This document shows, piece by piece, positions 33,416-43,100 of a DNA stretch of 64,000 bases (the first letter of the stretch is position 1; each line of letters begins with the position of its first letter). Origin of the DNA: Halorussus vallis (GTDB lineage Archaea > Halobacteriota > Halobacteria > Halobacteriales > Haladaptataceae); contig NZ_CP100000.1 in assembly GCF_024138165.1 (NCBI RefSeq), forward strand, positions 3,596,001-3,660,000, written 5' to 3'. Under the pieces are notes generated by a model. The model was not told the DNA's origin. It searched no databases and saw only the letters and a list, made by a program, of their open reading frames with translations. Both the position numbers and the translations under genes were made by a program.

Positions 33416-34549
33416 TCACTCTCCGCGAACGTCGGCGACGTCCGCGCGCGACGCCGTCAGCACTTCCTTCGGCGAGAGGTCGGCGTCGGTCCAGGCGGGC
33501 AGTCTGGCGTCTTCGTTCCCGTCTTCGCCGCCCGCTCCTCGCTCGTCCGGCGCCGAAATCGCCTCGGCGTACGTCTCGACCTGCCCGCGCTCGTCGGCCG
33601 GGTCGTAGTCGAGTCCGTTGAACGCGGCGTCGGCGGCGTAGCCCGAGACGAACTCCGCGGCCGTCTCACGGTAGCGCGCCGGGAGCGTCGCGTAGTCGGG
33701 TTCGACACCGTGGTTCTCCACGGCGCGGAAGAGGGCGGCCGCGACGTGCTCGCTCATGTCCGAGAGGCCGGTCGGCCCGGAGACGGCGCGGTGGTCGTGC
33801 TCGTAGCGCCCGAGGTCGACTTGGGCGGTTCCGTCGAAGCCGGCGTGCTCGAAGGCCTCGCCGAGCGTACCGACCTCCAGGCCCCAGTGGCGCTCGACGC
33901 GGAGCGAGCGCGCGAGGTCGGCGGTCACGGCGAACTCGCCCGCCAGCGCGTAGCGGAACGCCCCGAGGTAGTCGAGGACCGCCTCCCCGGGATTCTCGTC
34001 GGCGAGCGCCCGCACCAGCGGCGCGTAGAACAGCCGAAACAGCCGGCCGTAGAGCCGGCCGTTCTCGACCCGGGCGTAGTAGCCCTTCGCGAAGTCGTAG
34101 CCGCGGGCGAGCGGGAAGAGCAGGCGGGCCGCGTCGGCGGCCTCGTAGGTCCTGGCGTCGGCGTCGTGGACGACGACGTACTCGTGGGTCGCCGCGGCGG
34201 TGCCCAGCGCCAGCCAGACGTCCCGACCCTTGCCGGCCGCGCCGTTCAACCCCCGGTCGCCGAGCAGGTCGGTCGTTCCGGGACCGTTGCACCACAGCAC
34301 CGTCAGCGGGAGGTCGAACCCCGCGAGCCAGTCGCAGAACGCCGCGACCTTCCCGGCGGGTGCCCGGAGCGCGACGACCACCCGGTCGGGCGCGAGGCGT
34401 TCGAGTTCCGAGAGGACGCGCTCGGCGGCCAGTCCGGCGTACTCGCGCTCGGTCATCGGGACGACCACGGCCGCCCGGTCGGTGGGGGCCTCGGGCACGC
34501 GGTCGGTCAACCGGTGGAGGGTGGCGATGCGCTCTTGACCGTACTCCAT
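33416..34549 (-). CDS. GT81-like glycosyltransferase (glucosyl-3-phosphoglycerate synthase type)
   Basis: 377 residues. The nucleotide-sugar metal site is DAD at 129-131 (VVVHDADARTYEA), preceded by GKGRDVWLAL, and followed by the FAKGYYAR and GEFAVTADLARSL regions characteristic of the GpgS/MpgS-type family GT81. Such enzymes make glucosyl- or mannosyl-3-phosphoglycerate, precursors of compatible solutes. No phosphatase partner gene is adjacent, so the acceptor is inferred only. Cytosolic; C-terminal tail variable and acidic. Confidence 0.78.
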   Translation of the reverse strand: MEYGQERIATLHRLTDRVPEAPTDRAAVVVPMTEREYAGLAAERVLSELERLAPDRVVVALRAPAGKVAAFCDWLAGFDLPLTVLWCNGPGTTDLLGDRGLNGAAGKGRDVWLALGTAAATHEYVVVHDADARTYEAADAARLLFPLARGYDFAKGYYARVENGRLYGRLFRLFYAPLVRALADENPGEAVLDYLGAFRYALAGEFAVTADLARSLRVERHWGLEVGTLGEAFEHAGFDGTAQVDLGRYEHDHRAVSGPTGLSDMSEHVAAALFRAVENHGVEPDYATLPARYRETAAEFVSGYAADAAFNGLDYDPADERGQVETYAEAISAPDERGAGGEDGNEDARLPAWTDADLSPKEVLTASRADVADVRGE

Positions 34550-34625
34550 CGGGTGGGTCTTGGCAGAGGGGGTACGAAAAGGCCGGGGAAACGCGGGCGA
34601 GTCGAAGACCTCGAGAATCCGGGAG

Positions 34626-35843
34626 TCAGTCGCCCGAAACCACGCTCGGGTCCTCGCCGCCGGTCGGCAGTTTGTCCGTCGCGTACAGCGCGACCAGCAC
34701 GACCAGAATCAGTATCAGCGCGGCCGAGAACGCCCGGAACACCTGGTTGTAGCCGTACTCCATCTCCAGGAGCGCTCCGATGGCCACGCTCCCGGTCGCC
34801 TGGAATATCATCATCGACCCGCTGTACAGCGAGTAGGCGCTGGCGCGGTTCTCGTCGGGCAGCGAGTCGAGCAGGTAGGTGTCCATCGCCGGGAAGAGGC
34901 TGTGGATGACGTAGCCCATGACGGCGGTGACGACCGCGATGACCGCGAGCCCTTCGGCGACCGTGAGCGCCAGCAGCGTGACGACGAACGACCCCAGGAT
35001 GGTCAGCATCAGCGGGACGTGCGGGAAGCGGTCGGCGACCCGGCCGGTCATCCAGAAGGCGGGCACGCCGGCGGCGAACACCACCGTCAGGAGCGTGCGG
35101 GCGGTCGCGGGGTCGATTCCCTTCGTGGCGGTGACGTACTTGACGTAGAAGTTGAAGAAGCCGTTCCAGACGAATCCCGTCGCGCCGAGGATGGCGACGC
35201 CGCTCACGATGATGGGCCACTGGCGCCGGGCGGCGACCAGCAGGTGGCGGTCCTCGCTCCCGGCGTCCGGAAGCTCGGTCCGCCTGGCAGTCCGATAGAA
35301 GACCGCGGTCGTCGCCGCGGCGACGACCGCGGTCCCCCAGAAGGTGAGCCGCCACTCGTCGAACACCGTCCACCACTGCTCGAGCGCCAGGACCGCGCCG
35401 ACGAACAGCGGCGCGGCGACGGCGGCGAGTTGACTCGCGGTGCCGTGGATGCCGATGACCCGGCCGACCCGTTCGGGGTAGAGTTCGGTGATGAGCGGGT
35501 TGGCGGCGATGAAGTACGCGCCGCTGGCCAGACCCATCAGGAACGCCCCCGCGCCGAGGGTAAACACGGAGGTCGCCGACGCGGTGAACGCCGCCGCGCC
35601 GGTCAGCACCGCGCCCGTCCCGAGGACGACGCGGTGGCGCTGGACCCGGGTGAGCAGGTAGCCGGTCGGAATCCGGGGGAGCGCGCTCCCCAGCCACGCC
35701 AGCGTCGCTATCAGACCGGCGGTCGCGTCGCTCATGGTGAACGCCGCCGAGAGCGGTTCCAGCAGGGGAGCGAAGACCACCCGGGCGAGGTTCACCAGAA
35801 AGACCATCGAGCACAGCGACGCGAACAACCGGCCTCGTGACAC
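34626..35843 (-). CDS. MFS transporter
   Basis: 405 residues with twelve hydrophobic segments. Motif A-like sequences RIPTGYLLTRVQRHRV and GRVADRFPHVPLM mark the two halves. It lacks the long N-terminal tail of drug efflux pumps. Substrate unknown; a weak link to its downstream glycosyltransferase neighbour is possible because both are leftward and 76 nt apart. A perfect 34-bp palindrome (35301-35334) lies within the coding sequence in the helix GTAVVAAATTAV. Confidence 0.87.
   Translation of the reverse strand: MSRGRLFASLCSMVFLVNLARVVFAPLLEPLSAAFTMSDATAGLIATLAWLGSALPRIPTGYLLTRVQRHRVVLGTGAVLTGAAAFTASATSVFTLGAGAFLMGLASGAYFIAANPLITELYPERVGRVIGIHGTASQLAAVAAPLFVGAVLALEQWWTVFDEWRLTFWGTAVVAAATTAVFYRTARRTELPDAGSEDRHLLVAARRQWPIIVSGVAILGATGFVWNGFFNFYVKYVTATKGIDPATARTLLTVVFAAGVPAFWMTGRVADRFPHVPLMLTILGSFVVTLLALTVAEGLAVIAVVTAVMGYVIHSLFPAMDTYLLDSLPDENRASAYSLYSGSMMIFQATGSVAIGALLEMEYGYNQVFRAFSAALILILVVLVALYATDKLPTGGEDPSVVSGD
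35301..35334. repeat. Perfect 34-bp palindrome inside the MFS gene
   Basis: 17-bp arms with no spacer (35301-35317 / 35318-35334). Encodes part of a transmembrane helix made of Ala, Val and Thr, whose GCN/GTN/ACN codons make such symmetry easier to tolerate. Confidence 0.85.
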
Positions 35844-35917
35844 GCTCGGAACTACTCCCAGGAGACAGTCAAACCTTCCGAAACTGGCAGACGAGACGGT
35901 GACACTGGTTAGCTCCC

Positions 35918-35950
35918 CGCGTTCGGCGGCGATTCTCGCCGCCGAACGCG
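35918..35950. repeat. 15-bp inverted repeat between divergent genes
   Basis: Arms 35918-35932 / 35936-35950 with a TTC loop, upstream of both the leftward MFS gene (start 35843) and the rightward zinc-finger gene (36026). Not at a gene end, so a terminator role is unlikely; it may be regulatory. Confidence 0.6.
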
Positions 35951-36025
35951 CGAATTTGGACGTGTCGGCAGGTCTACCTTACCGACCCCAACCTTTTCGT
36001 CCTATCACGATAGATATGTGTGCGG

Positions 36026-36193
36026 ATGAAATCAGTTCGCCGCGGGCTCCGGGACGGCGACGTGGAAAAGGACACCTACGGGCGACTGTCGTGTAACGAC
36101 TGCGGGAGTTCGCTCTCGACGCGCGACCCGGACGACGAGATATACAAGGTGAAGGCGTGCCCGGAGTGCGGCAGGGAGTGGAAGGAACTCTAG
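36026..36193 (+). CDS. HVO_0758 family zinc-finger micro-protein
   Basis: 55 residues, MKSVRRGLRDGDVEKDTYGR at the start. One zinc site: Cys24 and Cys27 (LSCNDCGSS; positions approximate) with Cys45 and Cys48 (ACPECGREW). The family is named after a studied Haloferax volcanii micro-protein. Its role is probably regulatory. The stop is 1 nt from the stop of the convergent aldo/keto reductase gene, so the two transcripts must overlap. Confidence 0.9.
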   Translation: MKSVRRGLRDGDVEKDTYGRLSCNDCGSSLSTRDPDDEIYKVKACPECGREWKEL

Positions 36194-36194
36194 C

Positions 36195-37283
36195 TCACTC
36201 GAACACGGCGTCGAACGCGTCGGCGCCGAGCGGTTCGTACTGACCCGCGGCGACGTTCTCCTCGACGTGCTCGGGGTTCGCCATCCCGACGAGCGAGGAG
36301 GTGACCCCCGGAGCGCTCCGGGCGAAGTTGATGGCGCGCTGGGCGGTCGTCTCGCCCTGGAGTCGCTCGGCGACCTCCTCGGGCATCCCGTCGGCGAGTT
36401 CGCCCTGCGCGATGCTGGCGCTTGTGAAGACGTTCAACCCCGCCTCGTGGGCGAACCAGAGCGCGCTCTGCGGGCCTTCGGGGCCGTCGTGGGATTCGAC
36501 GGTGAAGGCGTCGGCCATGAAAACGTTGAAGGGTAACTGAATCGCCCGGAGGTTGGTCGCGGTGTTCTCGGCGGCCTTCGCGGCCTTGCGGGCGCGCGAG
36601 ACGACTTCGGGGAGCGAGAGGTAGTCGTCGTCGCCCTTCTCGACCCGGAAGGCGTTCCAGGTTGCCACGCCGTAACTCCCGATGTCGCCCGCGGCCGCGC
36701 GCTCTTCGAGGCGCGTGAACGTCGCCTCCAACTGGTCGTACACCTCCTCGCGCGACCGGGCGTGGAGTTGCGTCTCGGGATTGTGGACGTAGTAGCAGTC
36801 GACGCCGTCCACCCCGAGGTTCTCCAGCGACCGGTCCAGTTGGTCGTCGATGAACTCGGGCGCGATGCAGTGACTTCCGCGCGCGAGGTCGTCCCTGTCG
36901 ACGAGGCCCGTCTCGACGAACTCCCGGCGGACGTACTCGCCGGGGTTCTCGGGGCGCTCGCTGTCGAACGGGAGGAAGCCGCCCTTGGTCGCGACGAACA
37001 CCTCGTCGCGGGAGACGTCGGCGTCCTCGATGGCGTCGCCGACGACGCGCTCGCTGCGCTGGCACCGGTAGTTGATAGCGGTGTCGACGACGTTGATGCC
37101 GCGCTCGAACGCGGTCGTCAGCGCGTCGCGGTAGCTCGCGTCGACGGCGTCGGTCGGCTCGCCGAGGTAGGTGCCCGCGCCGACGCTCGACACCGCGAGG
37201 TCGTCGAACCGCCGGAAGTACGTCCGGGCGAACTCGTCGCCGTGCTGGAGTTTGTACTCGTAAGTCCCGTCGGCGGTGGCCAT
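36195..37283 (-). CDS. Aldo/keto reductase
   Basis: 362 residues from ATG 37281-37283 (MATADGTYEYKLQHGD...). The AKR barrel signature is present: Asp and Tyr in GINVVDTAINYRCQRSERVVGDAI and Lys in VFVATKGGFLP, with a late NADP-binding segment SLVGMANPEHVEEN. The His of the usual tetrad is in YYVHNPE. It is probably an NADP-dependent reductase of unknown substrate. A GTG 6 nt further upstream is an alternative start. Downstream it abuts the zinc-finger gene. Confidence 0.87.
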   Translation of the reverse strand: MATADGTYEYKLQHGDEFARTYFRRFDDLAVSSVGAGTYLGEPTDAVDASYRDALTTAFERGINVVDTAINYRCQRSERVVGDAIEDADVSRDEVFVATKGGFLPFDSERPENPGEYVRREFVETGLVDRDDLARGSHCIAPEFIDDQLDRSLENLGVDGVDCYYVHNPETQLHARSREEVYDQLEATFTRLEERAAAGDIGSYGVATWNAFRVEKGDDDYLSLPEVVSRARKAAKAAENTATNLRAIQLPFNVFMADAFTVESHDGPEGPQSALWFAHEAGLNVFTSASIAQGELADGMPEEVAERLQGETTAQRAINFARSAPGVTSSLVGMANPEHVEENVAAGQYEPLGADAFDAVFE

Positions 37284-37344
37284 ACTCACACTTCCGTCGC
37301 GCCCGAGATAAGCCCGCGGGATTCTCGCGCGGCCCTCTGGACCT

Positions 37345-37378
37345 TCGGCCGGGCGACGGCGCGCCGTCGCCCGGCCGA
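37345..37378. terminator. Perfect 34-bp palindrome downstream of the DHH gene
   Basis: 17-bp arms with no spacer (37345-37361 / 37362-37378), 20 nt after the DHH stop on the leftward strand and upstream of the aldo/keto reductase start. Likely 3' end of the DHH transcript. Confidence 0.65.
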
Positions 37379-37397
37379 GAAGACGGTTCCGACCGGG

Positions 37398-38582
37398 CTA
37401 CACGTCGCCGTTGAGCGCCGCGAAAACGTCCTCGGTGAGTTCGCTCTGCTTCCACAGTTGAGCGTCGGACCCGTCAGCGTAGGCCGCACCCTCCACGGGG
37501 ACCTGGCCGCCGCCCATCCGGGCGTGGCCGCCCGCGCTCGCGCCGGGGATGCCGTCGGCGACGCGTTCGAGCGCCCGGCCCATGTGAACCCGGTCGTCGC
37601 GCGAGCGCCCCGAGACGTGGACGGTGTCCTCGCGGCGGCCGTAGACGACCACCGCGGTGACGCCCTCCAGTTGGAGGAGTTCGTCGGCGGCCTGTGGAAC
37701 CGCGTCGGCGTTGCTGAGTCGGCCGACGTCGCTGACCGCGAACGACCCCCGGACGTCGCGTTCGGAGATGGCCCGCGACTTGACCTCCAGCACCTCGGCG
37801 CCGACCTGCGGGTTGGCGATGCGGTCGAGCAGGTCCTCGTCGACGCCGTCGTAGAGGTACGCCGCGGCGGAGAACTCCGCCTCGGTACAGCCCTTCGTGA
37901 GGTGCTTGGTGTCGGACTGGATGCCGTAGAGCAGTCCGGTCGCGATTTCGGACGGGACGACGAACCCGTCGTCGTCTACCGCGTCGGGACCGAGCGGTTT
38001 GCCCCCGAGGTCGTCCAGGTACTCGGCGACGATGGTCGCGCAGGACCCGTAGTCGGTGCGCTGGTCGGTGAACACCTCGCCGGTGCCGTTTCCGGGGTGG
38101 TGGTCGACGACGGCGTACGGTTCGACGCGCTCGGCCCCTTCGAACCCCCTGGGCGTGTTGTGGTCGACCAGGATGACGTCCTCGGCGGCCAGTTGACCCA
38201 TGTGCTCGATGCGGTCGAGTTCGAGGTCGAGCACCGTCCGGAACGCCCGGTTCTCCTGGTGGCGTATCTGGCCGGCGTACTGCAGGGTCGCCTCGGTTCC
38301 GACCTCCGACGCCAGGTGGGCCACCCCGATGGCGCAGGCCATCGCGTCGGGGTCGGGGTTCGGGTGCATGAGGACGGCCACCCGGTCGCGCTTCGACAGC
38401 GCGCGCTTGAGTCGCGCGCCCATCGGCCGCCGAATCCAGCGGACGGCGAGCCACAGCGAGGCGAGCAGCGCGACCGTCCCGAGCGCGGCCGCTCCCGCCA
38501 CTTCCGGGTTCGTCAGGCCGAAGTTCTCGACGGCCCGCGCGACGCCCCGGAGCGGGAGTTCCGGGATGGCCGGCAATGACAT
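37398..38582 (-). CDS. DHH-family phosphoesterase with N-terminal membrane helix
   Basis: 394 residues. A transmembrane segment (about 28-48) precedes a full DHH/DHHA1 enzyme: HPNPDPDA (His73, Asp77, Asp79), VDHN (140-142), VDHHPG (160-162) and the C-terminal GGHARMGGG that binds the substrate. Relatives hydrolyse short oligonucleotides or 3'-phosphoadenosine phosphate (NrnA-like). The membrane anchor with a cytosolic catalytic domain is as in GdpP-like haloarchaeal enzymes. It should be active, in contrast to the paralogue at 52903-54018. Confidence 0.88.
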   Translation of the reverse strand: MSLPAIPELPLRGVARAVENFGLTNPEVAGAAALGTVALLASLWLAVRWIRRPMGARLKRALSKRDRVAVLMHPNPDPDAMACAIGVAHLASEVGTEATLQYAGQIRHQENRAFRTVLDLELDRIEHMGQLAAEDVILVDHNTPRGFEGAERVEPYAVVDHHPGNGTGEVFTDQRTDYGSCATIVAEYLDDLGGKPLGPDAVDDDGFVVPSEIATGLLYGIQSDTKHLTKGCTEAEFSAAAYLYDGVDEDLLDRIANPQVGAEVLEVKSRAISERDVRGSFAVSDVGRLSNADAVPQAADELLQLEGVTAVVVYGRREDTVHVSGRSRDDRVHMGRALERVADGIPGASAGGHARMGGGQVPVEGAAYADGSDAQLWKQSELTEDVFAALNGDV

Positions 38583-38642
38583 ACCTGCAACTGTCTACCC
38601 CGATAGACAAGAAATTTTCCCGATACAGTGAATACGCGGTAT

Positions 38643-39539
38643 TTATCGCCCCTCGTTGCGATACGATTCGACCGCGGAACGGTAGCCTTCCCGATACGTC
38701 GGGTAGACGAACTCGTAATCCAGCGACCGGAGCTTCGCGTTCGAACACCGTTTGCTGGTCAGGAGTCGCCGCCTAGTGCGCTCGCCGAGGTCCTCTGCTT
38801 CGAGTCGCTCCTCGGTCGTCTGCTTGGCGGGGCGCTCGACGCCGCACTCGTCGGCGAGCCAGTCGGCGAACGTCCACTTCGAGACGGGTTCGTCGTCCAC
38901 GACCAGGACGACCTCGCCGCGCGCGAGGTCCTCCGAAAGGAGATGTCGTATCGCACCCGCGACGTCGTCACGGTGAATCATGTTCAAGTAGCCCTCGGTC
39001 ACCGGGCCTTCCAGGTACCGCTCCAGGCGGTTCCGGCCCGGCCCGTATATGCCGGCGAGTCGCGCGACGGTGCCGTCCATCCCCGCCTCGGCGGTTTCTT
39101 CGAGCGCGATTCGCTCGGCCGCCGCCAGCACCTCGGTCTTCTCGGTCGTCGGCGAAATCGGCGTCTCCTCATCGACCCAGTCGCCCCCGTGGTCGCCGTA
39201 GACGCCCGTGCTCCCCGTATAAACGAATCGCTCGGGCGGGTCGTCTCGGCCCCCGAAGTGGCGGATGGCGGTTCGAAGCCCCTCGACGTACACCTCGCGG
39301 GCGGCCGCGGCGTCGCGGCCGCCCGAACTCGCCGCGAACACCGCGGCGTCGACGTCCGGCACGGCCGAGAGCGCCTCGGCGTCGGTCACGTCGGCGCGAA
39401 CCCCCTCGAACCCGGCCGCTTCGACCTCCTCGACGCCGTCCTCCGAGCGCCGGACGCCGACCGCCCGATGGCCTGCGTCCGTCAACTGTCGGCCGAGTTC
39501 GAGTCCGACGTACCCACAACCCAGAATCGCCACGTCCAT
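38643..39539 (-). CDS. NAD(P)-dependent SDR epimerase-like protein
   Basis: 298 residues. Rossmann loop AILGCGYVGLELGRQL at 4-19, YTGSTGVYGDHGG, then GIYGPGRNRLER and a C-terminal domain that closes the pocket. It resembles YeeZ-type atypical extended SDRs; the YxxxK catalytic pair is replaced, so it may have no dehydrogenase activity. Substrate unknown. Ala-rich segment GGRDAAAARE contains a 12-bp inverted repeat (39298-39325). Confidence 0.78.
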   Translation of the reverse strand: MDVAILGCGYVGLELGRQLTDAGHRAVGVRRSEDGVEEVEAAGFEGVRADVTDAEALSAVPDVDAAVFAASSGGRDAAAAREVYVEGLRTAIRHFGGRDDPPERFVYTGSTGVYGDHGGDWVDEETPISPTTEKTEVLAAAERIALEETAEAGMDGTVARLAGIYGPGRNRLERYLEGPVTEGYLNMIHRDDVAGAIRHLLSEDLARGEVVLVVDDEPVSKWTFADWLADECGVERPAKQTTEERLEAEDLGERTRRRLLTSKRCSNAKLRSLDYEFVYPTYREGYRSAVESYRNEGR

Positions 39540-39620
39540 GGTCGGTCATTCGCCCGCACGGTGTTAACTCCCGCGACGCGCTCGGAACCTTTCTGCGACG
39601 TGCCCGGGCTCTTCCGCGAC

Positions 39621-39664
39621 TTGCCGCCGGGACCGCCCGGCGCGCCGGGCGGCCCCGGCGGCAA
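39621..39664. repeat. 44-bp near-perfect palindrome upstream of the epimerase
   Basis: Two 22-nt arms (39621-39642 / 39643-39664) with a single mismatch and no spacer, between the DUF5791 stop (39704) and the epimerase start (39539). Both genes are leftward, so it can terminate the DUF5791 transcript. Confidence 0.7.
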
Positions 39665-39703
39665 ATCGCGCGTCTCAGTGGCTGGTCGCGCTCGCGTTCC
39701 GCC

Positions 39704-40132
39704 TTACCGGTCGTTCTGGCTCGCGATGAAGTGGTGGAGTCGGGCGAACTCCTTCAGGGACATCTCCATCCGGCCCTCTATCTTCTGTTGTATCTCCTTG
39801 GCATCCATGTCGTCCATCTCGGCGGCGATCTTGTCCACGTCGAGGACCGCGGTCGTCATCCCCATTAGCAGGTGGTCGCGGGTTTCCAGTTTGACGGCGT
39901 CGGCGTCGGGGGTATCGTCGTCGAGCGCCAGGATGGCGGCCGCCTCCGCGACGGTCACCCGCGGCGACTCGCCGTCGGCGAGCGCCGCGACCGTCTCGCG
40001 GTCGACGCCACTCGCGTCGGCCACTTCGTCGACGCCTTCGGCTGCGATAACGTCGGCGAGTTCCGCCTCGTAGTCGGCGCGAAGTTGCTCGGGCGACGTC
40101 TCCTCCGGGTCGTCTACCTCGTCGTAGAGCAT
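39704..40132 (-). CDS. DUF5791 family protein
   Basis: 142 residues, mostly helical and acidic (TSPEQLRADYEAELADVIAA, LKEFARLHHFIASQNDR at the end). It is the haloarchaeal DUF5791 family. An HTH-like middle (VDEVADASGVDRETVAALAD) could bind DNA. It follows the secretion cluster by 57 nt in the same direction, but the gap suggests a separate transcript. Function unknown. Confidence 0.75.
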   Translation of the reverse strand: MLYDEVDDPEETSPEQLRADYEAELADVIAAEGVDEVADASGVDRETVAALADGESPRVTVAEAAAILALDDDTPDADAVKLETRDHLLMGMTTAVLDVDKIAAEMDDMDAKEIQQKIEGRMEMSLKEFARLHHFIASQNDR

Positions 40133-40189
40133 ACGCGCACCGACGACCCCCCGGTTGAAAGGGATTTCACTTGGCGCTCGACGGCCGAC

Positions 40190-43100
40190 TCACCGCCCGT
40201 TCGACCACCCCTTCGACCGCTCGTCGGCGTCGCCGTCGGTGTCGCCGACCCCCGACTTTCCCGGCGGGACGACCACGACGACGACGGTGCTGACGTCGAA
40301 CGAGACGGGTTCCGTCCGGCCGAGCGTCTCCGCCTCGCCGTCTGCGTCGACGTCGAGGCGAACACGCCCGGCCTCGCGGGTATAGGCGACCGACCCGTCG
40401 GGCGAGAGCGGCGACCCCCGCGGCGCGCGAACCGTGAACCGGGCGTACCGGCCCTCGACGCCGACGTGCCAGACGTTCGCCGTCGCGTACCAGTAGCCGG
40501 GAACCGGCGCGACCGGAAGCCCCGCCGGCACCTGCGACAGCACCTCGCCGAACCAGCGCTTGCGGGCGCGCTCGGTGGCGTTGGCGAGCGCGTCGCCGAG
40601 CACGCGCTTGGCCTCCTGTCGGGCGAGTGTCCGGGCCGCCTCGCTCGCGCGCCCGACCGCCGACTCCGGGGGTCCCCCGGCGCGCTCTCGCGCCCGTTCG
40701 AGCGCCGTCCGAACTTGTCCCCGAATCCGAGTTTGGGCGCGAGCATCTCCCCCGCTCCCGGACCCGGCGCGCAACTCCTCGGCCACCGCGTCGGCCGCCG
40801 ACCCGTTCGCCGCGGCCAGCGCCCGCGCGGCCGTGGTGTTCCACCGGCCGAACCCCGCCCGAACCGCCGCCTCGCGCTCGGCCCTGGTGACGTCGAGTCG
40901 CCGGTCGAGCCGACGGGCGAAGTCGGAGCGTACCCGCCGGAGTGACGACGCGAGCGCGGCCCGGAGCCTCGCGCGTCGCGCTCGGAGCGTCCGATTCGTC
41001 CGGTTGGCCAGCGCCCGGTTCGCTCCCCGAAGCGCCAGCGCGGCGGTCCGGAGGTCGGTCCGTCGGCTTCCGCGCGCACCGTCGAGCAGTCCGACGGCGG
41101 TGTCGGCGGCGTCGGCGTACGGCGCGGTGAAGACGTTCAGGTTCCGAGCGGCGAGCGGATACCGCGTCTCGCCTTCCGGAATCGCGGCGACCCGTTCGTG
41201 GCCGAGCGCGGTCAGCGTCAGGTACGGCGGCGCGCCGTCGACGCTGAGATTCGTCGGCGACCCGGGTCCGGCGGCGGCCATCGGCCGAGGCGCCGGCGTC
41301 TCGACCGAGCGCGTCGCGTCGGCGATGCGGCGCACGCGGTCGAGCGAGATTCCGGCGTTCGAGAGCGCGCGCCCGACGCCCGACTGGAGTCGAGTCGTTC
41401 GACCTGCTCGCGCCTCGAGTCGCTCGACCACCTCGTCGATGTACGCTCGGCGGGCGGCGACCCGCGCCCGGTCCGCGACGCCGTCGTACCTGGTCGGCGC
41501 GGCGACGAGCGACTCCCGGCGCTCGCGGAGTCGCTCGGCGAGGGCGGCGGCCGGGGTCGCCCGACCGGTGACCAGTCCCTCCCGCGACACCTCCACGGTG
41601 ACGTTCCGGACGCGCTCGCGGAGAGTTCGCAAGTCCTCGACGACCCACGCCCGGAGTTCGGCGGGCCGTCGTCCGGTCACGGTCACCGGACGGGTGTCGA
41701 GCGTCGCCCCGACCGCCCGTCGTGCAAGTCGGTCGTAGCCGCCCCGCCGGTCGACGAGTCGGTTGACCGCCTTCGCTCGAACGTCCCGGAAGTTGGGTCC
41801 GTCGAGCGCGCCGCCGGGTTCGTGGACGCGGGCTATCGGTCGCGGCGGAGCGCCGTCGACTTCACGGTGGTCGCCCGCGACGCCGACGCCGACGCGGTAC
41901 TCCTCGGTCCACCGCCGGATGGTCTGGCGCGTCTCGTTGCCCCGTCGCCACCGAACGACCAGGGCGAGACTCCGGACGACTCGACGGGTTTCGGCCGTCA
42001 ACCGATGCCACCCTGACGGCACTCCCGGTTCGAGGCCGGCGGACGCCTCGACGCGGACCGTCGTCTCGACGCGTTTCTCCGCGACGGTCCAGTTGTCGGG
42101 CGACCCGACGTCTGGCGGCCGAGGCGTCGGGCGCGGGTCCGACCGCACCGTCTCGACGGCGGCGGTGAGCCGAACGTCCGCGCCGTACGCGTTCCGGAGG
42201 ACGGCGTCGAGTCCGTCGGAGTTCCTTCCGCCGCCGACCAGCGCGGCGTACGCGCGTTCGGCGGTTCGGTTCACTCCGACCCGGAGCGACCGCGAGGGGT
42301 CGCGGGAGAGCCGCGAACGGGTTTCAGAGAGCGGCGGCGTCCGGCCGAACTTCTTCGCGGCGGTCAGCAGACGGTTCGTTCGGGCCGTCCCGCGCCGGGC
42401 GTGGACGGCCTCGACGAAGTCGGTCGCGGCCACGCGGGCGGTCGTCCAGCGGAGCGCCCGCCGACCGGCGGGGTCGCTCCGGCCGAACGCGATCCGCTGT
42501 TCGCGGAGTATCGCGCCGTTCGTCGCGAGTTCGACGTGGCGGTTCGCCACGACGTTCTCGATGGGCGCACCGCCGTACTGGGCGTAGCCCCGGGCCCACG
42601 CCACGGCGTAGAGGCGCGCGGTGAGTCGCCGGCCCAGACCGGGCGAGAGCGGGCCGCGATTCAGCCGGGATTCGAACCGCTCGACCCGGTCGTGGAGCGC
42701 CAGCGCGGGCGTCGCGACGACGAGTTCGGGCGTGAACGTCTCGTGCGCGGCGACTCGACCGCCGCGCTCGGCGACGACCGTGACGTCGTCGATCCGAACG
42801 CGCAGTCCGGATTCGCCGCGTCGGCCCGCACGCTCGACGTGCACGCGGCGCTTCGCGGCCCGGAGTGCGCTGGCGTTCGGCGTGGCCGGAAGCGACGCCG
42901 ACGCCTCGACGCCGGTACCGCCGCCACCGTCGGCGCCACTCCCGCCCCCAACCTGGACGGTCGAGGCGGCGAGCGCCGCGCGCGCCGCGAGGTAGATGCG
43001 GATTCGGAGGTAGTCGCGGAACGGGTTCGAGTCGTTCAGGACGCGCCCGACGGTCGTGTTCGCGGGAGTTGTCACGGGCGCGCGGGCGGCCCGCCGTCCC

